Positions 1-5,787 of a stretch of DNA of 14,679 nucleotides are shown here, in pieces. The notes beneath the pieces were generated by a model, which saw nothing but the letters and a program-made list of their open reading frames with translations, ran no database searches and had not been told where the DNA came from. The translations under genes and the position numbers were made by a program. The number at the start of each line of letters is the position of its first letter. Within the stretch, counting starts at the first letter, position 1. This DNA is from Chromatiales bacterium. Lineage in GTDB: Bacteria; Pseudomonadota; Gammaproteobacteria; CAMYNG01. The DNA lies in the NCBI GenBank assembly GCA_026990045.1, contig JALSIK010000282.1, positions 1 through 14,679 on the forward strand, given 5' to 3'.

Positions 1-120
1 GGTTCCGGAAGGGACGGTTCCGGAAAGGACGGTTCCGGAAAGGACGGTTCCGGAAAGGACGGTTCCGGAAAGGACGGTTCCGGAAAGGACGGTTCCGGAA
101 AGGACGGTTCCGGAAAGGAC
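1..120 (+). repeat. 15-bp tandem repeat, eight in-frame copies
   Basis: The unit GGTTCCGGAAAGGAC occurs eight times without interruption. Copies 2-8 are identical, and copy 1 differs by one base (A to G at base 11), changing Lys to Arg. The unit is a multiple of three, so each copy adds GSGKD to the reading frame that continues to 957. The array reaches the window edge and may continue upstream. The near-identity suggests recent expansion or ongoing homogenisation. Copy number is likely variable between strains (inference). Confidence 0.97.
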
Positions 121-957
121 AACTCTCCCCTGCTCAGCGTCGAGCGCGCCCGCATCGGACACTGGGAAGTCACCGAGCCGTTCCCGGCACGGGTGGACCT
201 CAGCAATGTCGCGGTGGACCGGTGGTCCGTGGTGGATGAGGAGTCCGGGAGGTGCTCGGAGCCGGGCGAAGATTTCCTGCGCATCCTCGAGCTGGCTACG
301 GAGTTCAAGCGTTCCACCTACAGCCGCGTTGAGCAGGCCCTGCGCAACCAGGGCTACCGCGACCTGGCCGATCGCGTCCACCGGGCCATGCGGCGACAGG
401 AACAGTGGCGGGAGGAGCGGAGGCTGGTCACGGCCTTCATGCTGCTTCATTCGCTCATCGGATACGGGACCCGGCGCGCGCCCATGCTCCTGTTCATGCT
501 GGTGTGGTACCTGTTCACCGCGGCCTGGATCGCGGCCGAGCATCCGCAGGTGGTGGCGCTGGCGATGGACACCCGCATCGGGCTGCACGAGATCACGGGA
601 CAGGCCCGGGAAGCTTCGGAGGCGGTGGCTCTGGCCCAGGACCTCGATCCGGCCTGCGACGCCGGGTCCCCCGGCACGGACTGCCACTGGGGCAGGACTT
701 CCGGCACGGGGGGTGGACAGGACCCGGTCAAGAACGGTCCGGCCGGCGGCAGGTGGAAGGTGCGCGTGGGCCACGGGCTGGCCCTGGCCCTGCGTTACCA
801 CGTGCCCATCATCGCCTGGGACCCGTGGCCCTACCTCCAGCCCCGGGGCGCGGTGATGTGGGCCTATACCAGCGCGGTGGCGGCGGTGCACTGGGTGTTG
901 TGGCCGCTGCTGCTGGCGAGCCTGCTGCAGGCCCTGCTGCCCCGGCGCGAGGACTGA
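1..957 (+). CDS. Partial membrane protein of unknown function with N-terminal GSGKD repeats
   Basis: The frame is open from base 1 to the TGA at 955-957, giving at least 318 residues, so the gene starts upstream of the window. A GTG at 193 is in frame but has no reason to be the true start. Residues 1-40 are eight copies of GSG(K/R)D. Residues about 41-75 (LLSVERARIGHWEV, VDLSNVAVDRWSV) look like the last rungs of a beta-helix or pentapeptide-type repeat. Residues about 90-145 are charged and helical (FLRILELATEFKRSTYSRVE, RVHRAMRRQEQWREERR). A membrane segment follows at about 162-179 (MLLFMLVWYLFTAAWIAA), then a Gly/Ser-rich stretch at about 219-250, and a C-terminal membrane segment at about 284-312. 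From memory, proteins with such a charged helical block followed by membrane helices often carry N-terminal pentapeptide or polymer-like repeats. I do not recognise a function, and none is assigned. It converges on the tRNA-Pro/ispB unit. Confidence 0.8.
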   Translation, partial: GSGRDGSGKDGSGKDGSGKDGSGKDGSGKDGSGKDGSGKDNSPLLSVERARIGHWEVTEPFPARVDLSNVAVDRWSVVDEESGRCSEPGEDFLRILELATEFKRSTYSRVEQALRNQGYRDLADRVHRAMRRQEQWREERRLVTAFMLLHSLIGYGTRRAPMLLFMLVWYLFTAAWIAAEHPQVVALAMDTRIGLHEITGQAREASEAVALAQDLDPACDAGSPGTDCHWGRTSGTGGGQDPVKNGPAGGRWKVRVGHGLALALRYHVPIIAWDPWPYLQPRGAVMWAYTSAVAAVHWVLWPLLLASLLQALLPRRED

Positions 958-966
958 AACCGGGGC
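939..966. repeat. Small inverted repeat across the stop of the first gene
   Basis: GCCCCGG (939-945) and CCGGGGC (960-966) form a 7-bp stem with a 14-base loop containing the TGA stop of the first gene. It lies between two convergent transcription units. No T-tract follows on either strand, so it is not a canonical intrinsic terminator and could be chance in such GC-rich DNA. Confidence 0.3.
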
Positions 967-976
967 GGGGGGAGAC

Positions 977-1053
977 TGGTCGGGGTGACTGGATTCGAAC
1001 CAGCGACTTCCACCTCCCGAAGATGGCGCTCTACCAGGCTGAGCTACACCCCG
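977..1053 (-). tRNA. tRNA-Pro (anticodon CGG)
   Basis: On the minus strand the 77 bases fold as a standard cloverleaf. The acceptor stem is CGGGGTG/CACCCCG. The D-arm is GCTC...GAGC with loop AGCCTGGTA. The anticodon stem is CCATC/GGTGG with loop TTCGGGA, giving anticodon CGG. The T-arm is GCTGG/CCAGT (one G-T pair) with loop TTCGAAT. The discriminator A and CCA end are encoded (complement of TGGT at 977-980). It reads CCG, a common proline codon in GC-rich genomes. It starts 18 bases after the ispB stop with no visible promoter between, so it is probably processed from an ispB read-through transcript. Confidence 0.96.
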
Positions 1054-1071
1054 AAGCGGAACGGGAGGGAT

Positions 1072-2046
1072 TCAGTAGTTGCGGGCGACGGCGAACTCGG
1101 TGAGATCCAGCAGGGCGTCCTTGTACGGCGATGCCGGCACCGCGGCCAGGGCCTCGCGCGCCCGCGCGGCCTCCTCCCGGGCGAAGCGGGCAGTGTAATC
1201 CAGGGCCCCGGTGGATTCAATGGCGGCCAGCACGTCGTCGATGGCCTCGCGGCCGCCGGTCTCGATGGCCCGGCGCAGCAGCGCCTGCTGGGCCGGGTCG
1301 CCGTGGGCCAGGGCGTGGATGAGGGGCAGGGTGGGCTTGCCCTCGGCCAGGTCGTCGCCCACGTTCTTGCCGGTGTCCGCGGCCGAGGCGCTGTAGTCCA
1401 GCACGTCGTCCACGAGCTGGAAGGCGGTGCCCAGGTGGATGCCGTAGGCGGCCAGGGCCCGTTCTTCCGGCTCGGGCCGCCCGGCCAGCACGGCGGCCAG
1501 GCGGGCGGCGGACTCGAACAGCTTGGCGGTCTTGCCGCGGATGACCTCCAGGTAGCGGGCCTCGGTGGTGTCCGGGTCGTGGACGTTGAGGAGCTGGCGC
1601 ACCTCGCCCTCGGCGATGGTGTTGGTGGCCTCGGCCAGGATGTCCATGACCCGCATGGAACCCACGTCCACCATCATCTGGAAGGCGCGGGAGTAGAGAA
1701 AGTCCCCCACCAGCACGCTGGCCTCGTTGCCCCAGACGTTGTTGGCGGTCTCCTGGCCCCGTCGCAGATCGGAGGCGTCCACCACGTCGTCGTGGAGCAG
1801 GGTGGCCGTGTGGATGAACTCAATAATTGCAGCAATATCAATATGTTGTGTTCCGTCGTAGGCCAGGGCCCGGGCGCACAGCAGGTGCAGCACGGGGCGC
1901 AGGCGCTTGCCGCCGCTGTTGATGATGTAGTGCCCGATCTGGTTGATGAGGACCACCTCGGAGTGGAGGCGGTCGCGGATGCAGGCGTTCACCCGGTCCA
2001 TGTCGCCCGCGATGAGGGCATAGATATTTTCAATGTCCGCAGGCAC
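1072..2046 (-). CDS. ispB: Octaprenyl diphosphate synthase (long-chain trans-polyprenyl synthase)
   Basis: The 324-residue protein matches the IspB family along its whole length. It adds isopentenyl units to farnesyl diphosphate to make the ubiquinone/menaquinone side chain; the exact chain length cannot be read from sequence. Visible motifs are GGKRLRP (45-51), the first Asp-rich motif LLHDDVVD with D86, D87 and D90, a GEVRQL segment (147-152), the GKTA lysine (about 172), and the second Asp-rich motif FQLVDDVLDY with D213, D214 and D217, followed by GKNVGDDLAEGKPTLPL. The start is GTG at 2044-2046, directly after an in-frame TAA, so no longer start exists in this frame. The N-terminus aligns with E. 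coli IspB as I remember it. No clear Shine-Dalgarno precedes it. It is divergent from rplU, as in many gammaproteobacteria. A stretch at 1818-1852 is unusually AT-rich. Confidence 0.96.
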   Translation of the reverse strand: MPADIENIYALIAGDMDRVNACIRDRLHSEVVLINQIGHYIINSGGKRLRPVLHLLCARALAYDGTQHIDIAAIIEFIHTATLLHDDVVDASDLRRGQETANNVWGNEASVLVGDFLYSRAFQMMVDVGSMRVMDILAEATNTIAEGEVRQLLNVHDPDTTEARYLEVIRGKTAKLFESAARLAAVLAGRPEPEERALAAYGIHLGTAFQLVDDVLDYSASAADTGKNVGDDLAEGKPTLPLIHALAHGDPAQQALLRRAIETGGREAIDDVLAAIESTGALDYTARFAREEAARAREALAAVPASPYKDALLDLTEFAVARNY

Positions 2047-2082
2047 TTATGCGCGTTTCCCGGGGGTGTCGGAGGGTCCGCC

Positions 2083-2111
2083 ATGCTAGGCGGGGGCCGG
2101 GGTGGTGTCAA
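2083..2111 (-). promoter_or_regulatory. Sigma70-type promoter for ispB (and probably tRNA-Pro)
   Basis: On the minus strand a perfect -35 TTGACA (2106-2111) lies 17 bases from TAGCAT (2083-2088), a 4/6 match to the -10 consensus. Transcription would start near 2076, about 30 bases before the ispB GTG. It is divergent from the rplU promoter about 55 bases away. Confidence 0.75.
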
Positions 2112-2165
2112 GCGGCGCCGGGCCGCGGGGGCGCCGTAAGTCATTGAATCCCGGGAAGACATCGG

Positions 2166-2194
2166 TTGACGCGGGGGAGGCGGCCGGGTAGAAT
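2166..2194 (+). promoter_or_regulatory. Sigma70-type promoter for rplU-rpmA
   Basis: TTGACG (2166-2171), a 17-base spacer and TAGAAT (2189-2194) form a near-consensus promoter (5/6 at both elements). A start near 2201 leaves a leader of about 44 bases before the rplU ATG. The strength fits a ribosomal-protein operon. Confidence 0.8.
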
Positions 2195-2208
2195 TTGCGC
2201 CCTTTCGT

Positions 2209-2225
2209 GGGCGGTGCTCCCGCCC
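2209..2225 (+). promoter_or_regulatory. Hairpin in the rplU leader
   Basis: GGGCGG (2209-2214) pairs with CCGCCC (2220-2225) around a 5-base loop, between the predicted start of transcription and the ribosome-binding site (GGGAGA, 2231-2236). It could be a leader structure for ribosomal-protein feedback or mRNA stability. That role is inference, and the stem alone is short. Confidence 0.4.
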
Positions 2226-2244
2226 GGCAAGGGAGAATCGAGGC

Positions 2245-2559
2245 ATGTACGCGGTAATCGAGACAGGCGGCAAGCAGTACCGGGTCACCGAGGGCCAGCG
2301 CATCCGGGTCGAGAAGATCGACGCCGAGGAAGGCGCCAGCGTGGAGCTGGACAAGGTCCTCATGGTGGGCGAGGGCGAGCAGGTCCGGGTGGGCACCCCC
2401 TACGTGGCCGGGAGCAAGGTGACCGCCACCGTGCGCCGCCAGGGCCGCGGGCCCAAGATCCGCATCGTCAAGTTCCGCCGGCGCAAGCACTCGCGCACGA
2501 CCCAGGGGCATCGCCAGCCCTACACCGAGCTGGAGATCACCGGCATCCAGGCCGGCTGA
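2245..2559 (+). CDS. rplU: 50S ribosomal protein L21
   Basis: The 104-residue product is the normal length for bacterial L21. It begins MYAVIETGGKQYRV, the family's hallmark N-terminus, and carries the C-terminal KIRIVKFRRRKHSRTTQGHR basic segment that contacts 23S rRNA. L21 is a structural protein of the large subunit. The ATG at 2245 has GGGAGA at 2231-2236 as a ribosome-binding site. It is first in an rplU-rpmA operon behind a strong promoter and is divergent from ispB. Confidence 0.98.
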   Translation: MYAVIETGGKQYRVTEGQRIRVEKIDAEEGASVELDKVLMVGEGEQVRVGTPYVAGSKVTATVRRQGRGPKIRIVKFRRRKHSRTTQGHRQPYTELEITGIQAG

Positions 2560-2586
2560 CGGATTCAACCGGGAGTATCTACAGAG

Positions 2587-2844
2587 ATGGCACACAAGAA
2601 GGCAGGCGGCAGCACCCGCAACGGTCGCGACTCCATTTCCAAGCGCCTGGGCGTGAAGCGCTTCGGCGGCGAGATGGTGCGCGCCGGCAACATCATCGTG
2701 CGCCAGCGGGGCACCCGTTTCCACCCCGGCGTCAACGTGGGCCTGGGCCACGACCACACCCTGTTCGCCAAGGCCGACGGCAAGGTGGTGTTCGAGACCA
2801 AGGGCCCCAGGAAGCGCAAGGTCGTGAGCGTGGTGCCGGCCTGA
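2587..2844 (+). CDS. rpmA: 50S ribosomal protein L27
   Basis: The 85-residue protein starts MAHKKAGGSTRNGRDS, the typical proteobacterial L27 N-terminus, without the cleaved extension found in Firmicutes. The flexible N-terminal tail reaches the peptidyl-transferase centre. The core motif GVNVGLGHDHTLFA is present and the length is normal. It lies 27 bases after rplU, with GGGAG at 2571-2575 upstream. A hairpin plus T-run follows the gene, so rplU-rpmA is probably mostly its own transcript. Confidence 0.98.
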   Translation: MAHKKAGGSTRNGRDSISKRLGVKRFGGEMVRAGNIIVRQRGTRFHPGVNVGLGHDHTLFAKADGKVVFETKGPRKRKVVSVVPA

Positions 2845-2870
2845 GCCGGGCGCGCACGCGGGCGACGAGG

Positions 2871-2896
2871 ACCCCGTCCCCCGTGGCGGGGTTTTT
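2871..2896 (+). terminator. Intrinsic terminator or attenuator after rpmA
   Basis: CCCCG (2879-2883), loop TGG and CGGGG (2887-2891) are followed directly by TTTTT (2892-2896). A competing stem pairs ACCCCG (2871-2876) with CGGGGT (2887-2892) around a longer loop. The T-run fits Rho-independent termination. The short stem and same-strand obgE downstream suggest partial read-through. Confidence 0.75.
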
Positions 2897-2916
2897 CGTT
2901 TCCGGGCGCGGAAACG
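2897..2916 (+). repeat. Second hairpin downstream of the rpmA terminator
   Basis: CGTTTCC (2897-2903) pairs with GGAAACG (2910-2916) around GGGCGC, a 7-bp stem starting at the base after the terminator T-run. It would be in any read-through RNA leading to obgE. No function is known to me. Confidence 0.5.
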
Positions 2917-3027
2917 GGCGGCCGGTGGCAGCCCGAGCGTTCGACGGCGTGCGGTCGCGCTCTCCCGCCCGCGCCGGGCCGCGGGATTTCCGGTTCCCAA
3001 ACACTGTGCACGAGCGTTGCAGCCAGC

Positions 3028-4059
3028 ATGAAGTTCGTCGATGAGGCCACCATCCGCGTCGAGGCCGGCAAGGGCGGCGCCGGCTGCGTGAGCTTCCGGC
3101 GCGAGAAATTCATTCCCAAAGGCGGGCCCGACGGCGGCGACGGCGGCGACGGCGGCAGCGTGTACCTGGAGGGTGACGCCAACCTCAACACCCTGGCCGA
3201 CTTCCGCTACACCCGGCGCTTCAAGGCCGAAAACGGCCAGCCGGGACAGGGCGGCAACCGCACCGGCAAGAGCGGCGCCGATCTCGTCGTCAGGGTGCCC
3301 CTGGGGACCGTGGTGTTCGACGCCGACACCGGCGAGGAGATGGGGGAGCTGACACAAGCCGGCCGGCGCCTGCTGGTGGCCCGGGGCGGATTCCACGGCA
3401 TCGGCAACGCCCGCTACAAGAGCAGCACCAACCGCGCCCCGCGCCAGTCCACGCCCGGGACCCCCGGCGAGAGCCGCACCCTGCGCCTGGAGCTGCGGGT
3501 GCTGGCCGACGTGGGCCTGGTGGGCCTGCCCAACGCCGGCAAGTCCACCTTCATCCGCGCGGTGTCCGCCGCCCGGCCCAAGGTGGCGGACTATCCCTTC
3601 ACCACCGTGCATCCCCACCTGGGGGTGGTGAGCGTGGAGCCCCACCGCAGCTTCGTGGTGGCGGACATTCCGGGCCTCATCGAGGGCGCGGCCGAGGGCG
3701 CCGGGCTGGGCGTCCGCTTCCTGCGCCACCTGTCCCGTACCCGTCTGCTGCTGCACCTGGTGGACGTCGCCCCGGCCGACGGCAGCGACCCGGTGGCGGC
3801 GGTGCGTGCCATCGAGCGCGAGCTGGCCCGGTTCAGCCCGGCGCTGGCGGCGCGCGAGCGCTGGCTGGTGCTCAACAAGATCGACCTGCTGCCGCCGGAG
3901 GAGCGGGCCGCGCGCTGCGGGGACATCGTCCGGTGCCTGGAATGGGACGGGCCGGTGTTTTTCGTCTCCGCCGTCACCGGCGAGGGCACCCGCGAGCTGG
4001 CGGGGCGCGTCATGGACCGGCTGGAGGAGCGGGCCGCGGAGGAGGCGGCCGGCGCCTGA
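3028..4059 (+). CDS. obgE: Obg family GTPase (ribosome assembly/stringent response)
   Basis: The 343-residue protein has the N-terminal glycine-rich Obg fold (about 1-158, including KGGPDGGDGGDGGSVY and GKSGADLVVRVPLGTVV) and then a G domain. G1 is GLPNAGKS (166-173), G3 is DIPG (213-216), G4 is NKID (283-286) and G5 is SAVTGEG (from 314). Obg GTPases bind the 50S subunit late in assembly and respond to ppGpp. It is shorter than E. coli ObgE (about 390) because it lacks the long acidic C-terminal tail, which is common in the family. The ATG at 3028 is set by the conserved MKFVDEA start. No clear Shine-Dalgarno is visible. It follows rpmA after a 183-base gap holding the two hairpins, so it may have its own promoter; I did not find a convincing one. 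Confidence 0.97.
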   Translation: MKFVDEATIRVEAGKGGAGCVSFRREKFIPKGGPDGGDGGDGGSVYLEGDANLNTLADFRYTRRFKAENGQPGQGGNRTGKSGADLVVRVPLGTVVFDADTGEEMGELTQAGRRLLVARGGFHGIGNARYKSSTNRAPRQSTPGTPGESRTLRLELRVLADVGLVGLPNAGKSTFIRAVSAARPKVADYPFTTVHPHLGVVSVEPHRSFVVADIPGLIEGAAEGAGLGVRFLRHLSRTRLLLHLVDVAPADGSDPVAAVRAIERELARFSPALAARERWLVLNKIDLLPPEERAARCGDIVRCLEWDGPVFFVSAVTGEGTRELAGRVMDRLEERAAEEAAGA

Positions 4060-4102
4060 GCCGGCACTTGCACCGGCGGGCGGCGGCAGGGAGACTCGGG
4101 GC

Positions 4103-5236
4103 ATGGCAGAAGGGGCGCAGCGCGAACGGCTCGGGACGGCACGCCGCTGGGTGGTGAAGATCGGCAGCGCGCTGCTCACCGGCGACGGCACGGCCCTGGA
4201 CCGCGAGGGCATCGCCCGCTGGAGCGCGGAGATGGCCCGCCTGCGCGAGGCCGGCGTGGAGCTGGTGCTGGTGTCCTCGGGCGCGGTGGCCGCGGGCATG
4301 GCCCGCCTGGGCCTGTCCGAGCGGCCCCACGCCCTCTACCGCCTGCAGGCCGCCGCCGCCGTGGGCCAGATGGGCCTCATCGAGGCCTGGGAGTCGGCCT
4401 TCCAGCGCTTCGGCCTGCACACCGCCCAGGTGCTGCTGACCCACGAGGACCTGTCCCACCGGGGGCGCTATCTCAACGCCCGCAGTACCCTGCGCGCGCT
4501 GCTGGACTGGGGCGTGGTGCCGGTGGTCAACGAGAACGACACCGTGGTCACCGACGAGATCCGCTTCGGCGACAACGACACCCTGGCGGCGCTGGTGGCC
4601 AACCTGGTGGAGGCGGACCTGCTGGTGGTGCTCACCGACCAGGACGGGCTCCACGAGCGCGATCCCCGCCTGGACCCCGGCGCCGCCGTGGTGCACGAGG
4701 CCGCTGCCGGCGATCCCGCCCTGGACGCCATGGCCGGGGCCGAGGGCGGCGCCCTGGGCCGGGGCGGCATGCGCACCAAGCTGCGCGCCGCGCGCCTGGC
4801 GGCCCGGTCCGGCACCGCCACCGTCATCGCCCCCGGGCGCGAGGAGGGGGTGCTGGCCGCCATCCGCGAGGGGCGGCGGGTGGGCACCCTGCTGGTGCCG
4901 GACCAGGCGCCCCTGTCGGCGCGCAAGCAGTGGCTGGCCGGCCACCTCAAGCTGGCGGGCAGCCTGGTCATCGACGACGGCGCGGTGCGGGCGGTGGTGG
5001 AGGGCGGCCGTTCTCTGCTGCCGGTGGGGGTGCGGGAGGTGCACGGCGGGTTCCAGCGCGGCGAGGTGGTGGCCTGCGTGGACGCCGCCGGGCGCGAGGT
5101 GGCCCGCGGCCTGGTCAACTACGGCGCCGGCGAGGTGCGGCGCATCATGGGCCAGCCCTCGAGCCGCATCGAGGCCATCCTGGGCTACGTGGACGAGCCG
5201 GAGCTCATCCACCGGGACAACATGGTGGTGATGTGA
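4103..5236 (+). CDS. proB: Glutamate 5-kinase
   Basis: The product is 377 residues and phosphorylates glutamate, the first and feedback-inhibited step of proline synthesis. The amino-acid-kinase domain shows KIGSALLT (K19 onward), VSSGAVAAG (57-65), NENDTV with N145/D146, the nucleotide-site segment VVLTDQDGL and GRGGMRTK. A C-terminal PUA domain (about 283-360) is present, as in the E. coli enzyme. The frame is open upstream of 4103, but that part overlaps obgE. The ATG at 4103 has AGGGAGA at 4088-4094, eight bases upstream, so I chose it. It follows obgE by 43 bases and ends at the terminator shared with rpsT. proA is not in the window. Confidence 0.97.
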   Translation: MAEGAQRERLGTARRWVVKIGSALLTGDGTALDREGIARWSAEMARLREAGVELVLVSSGAVAAGMARLGLSERPHALYRLQAAAAVGQMGLIEAWESAFQRFGLHTAQVLLTHEDLSHRGRYLNARSTLRALLDWGVVPVVNENDTVVTDEIRFGDNDTLAALVANLVEADLLVVLTDQDGLHERDPRLDPGAAVVHEAAAGDPALDAMAGAEGGALGRGGMRTKLRAARLAARSGTATVIAPGREEGVLAAIREGRRVGTLLVPDQAPLSARKQWLAGHLKLAGSLVIDDGAVRAVVEGGRSLLPVGVREVHGGFQRGEVVACVDAAGREVARGLVNYGAGEVRRIMGQPSSRIEAILGYVDEPELIHRDNMVVM

Positions 5237-5282
5237 CAGGCTGCTGGGTGCTGGGGCCGGCATTCCTGGCCGCCGGCAACGA

Positions 5283-5309
5283 AAAAAGCCGGCGCGAGGC
5301 CGGCTTTTT
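5283..5309. terminator. Bidirectional intrinsic terminator between proB and rpsT
   Basis: AAAAA-GCCGGC (5283-5293), loop GCGAG and GCCGGC-TTTTT (5299-5309) form a perfectly paired 11-bp stem with A/T runs on both sides. It can therefore end proB transcripts on the plus strand and rpsT transcripts on the minus strand. The rpsT stop is 18 bases away. Confidence 0.92.
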
Positions 5310-5327
5310 CAGGGAGCGCGGGCGGGC

Positions 5328-5588
5328 CTACAGCGCCCGGATGCGGGCGTTGAGCCGGCTCTTGTGCCGCGCGGCCTTGTTCTTGTGAATCAGCCCCTTG
5401 CCGGCCATGCGGTCGATGACGGGGACCGCGGCCTGGTAGGCGGCCCGGGCGGCCTCGCGGTCACCGGCGGCCACCGCCTTGAGAACCTTCTTTATATAGG
5501 TGCGCATGGTGGCGCGCTGGGAATGGTTCTGCACCCGGCGCTTTTCCGCCTGGCGCGCCCGTTTCCGTGCCTGGGGTGAATTTGCCAA
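5328..5588 (-). CDS. rpsT: 30S ribosomal protein S20 (TTG start)
   Basis: The 86-residue, lysine/arginine-rich protein begins ANSPQARKRARQAEKRR after the initiator and contains RATMRTYIKKV and GLIHKNKAARHKSRLN, typical of S20, which binds 16S rRNA. No ATG or GTG lies at the expected N-terminus. The start is TTG at 5586-5588, preceded by the strong GGAGAGAG site at 5593-5600. E. coli rpsT also starts with UUG, where the weak codon is part of translational autoregulation. The same may hold here (inference). It is monocistronic, with its own promoter and terminator, and is divergent from murJ. Confidence 0.96.
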   Translation of the reverse strand: MANSPQARKRARQAEKRRVQNHSQRATMRTYIKKVLKAVAAGDREAARAAYQAAVPVIDRMAGKGLIHKNKAARHKSRLNARIRAL

Positions 5589-5592
5589 AATG

Positions 5593-5600
5593 CTCTCTCC
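5593..5600 (-). promoter_or_regulatory. Ribosome-binding site that fixes the TTG start of rpsT
   Basis: GGAGAGAG on the minus strand ends four bases before TTG (5588-5586). It is the only strong Shine-Dalgarno near the conserved S20 N-terminus. The in-frame upstream codons ATT and AGC are not usual starts. Confidence 0.85.
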
Positions 5601-5628
5601 GTACCGGTCAGGGTTTGCGGGGGCGCGT

Positions 5629-5657
5629 ATCATGCGGTTTTCACGCCCTTTTGTCAA
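5629..5657 (-). promoter_or_regulatory. Sigma70-type promoter for rpsT
   Basis: A perfect -35 TTGACA (5652-5657, minus strand) lies 17 bases from CATGAT (5629-5634), a 4/6 match to the -10 consensus. Start of transcription is expected near 5622, giving a leader of about 34 bases that contains the GGAGAGAG site. Confidence 0.7.
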
Positions 5658-5720
5658 CGCCGCGGCCCGCATCCCGGTACCATGTGGAGAGCCTTGGCCC
5701 GAGACTCGGCGCCCATACCC

Positions 5721-5747
5721 ACAATAATAAAATGGAATTGAATTTCG
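5721..5747 (+). promoter_or_regulatory. AT-rich island upstream of murJ, possible promoter
   Basis: A short AT-rich block in very GC-rich surroundings contains TAAAAT (5728-5733), a 5/6 match to a -10 box, 55 bases before the murJ ATG. No convincing -35 is present at 16-18 bases, so this is only a candidate. Confidence 0.3.
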
Positions 5748-5787
5748 TCCCTGTCCTTCCTCCCGCCGCTTTCCCGGAGCGCCCCTG

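Noticed and set aside
1..120. CRISPR-like array
   Set aside because: The 15-base units are directly adjacent with no spacers and are translated in frame. This is a coding tandem repeat.
193..195. GTG at 193 as the true start of the first gene
   Set aside because: The same frame is open back to base 1 and encodes a clean repeat. No ribosome-binding site precedes 193, so the gene more likely begins outside the window.
405..1103. Alternative plus-strand frame running through the first gene and the tRNA
   Set aside because: It overlaps the better-supported frame and crosses a tRNA gene. Its composition is Gly/Ala/Arg-rich noise.
3806..4102. N-terminal extension of proB overlapping obgE
   Set aside because: The extension is Arg/Ser/Ala-rich out-of-frame obgE sequence. 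The ATG at 4103 has a good ribosome-binding site and gives a normal-length protein.
2086..4299. Long minus-strand open frame (737 codons) opposite rplU, rpmA and obgE
   Set aside because: It covers three certain genes and their promoter and terminator, and its composition is an antisense artefact of high GC.
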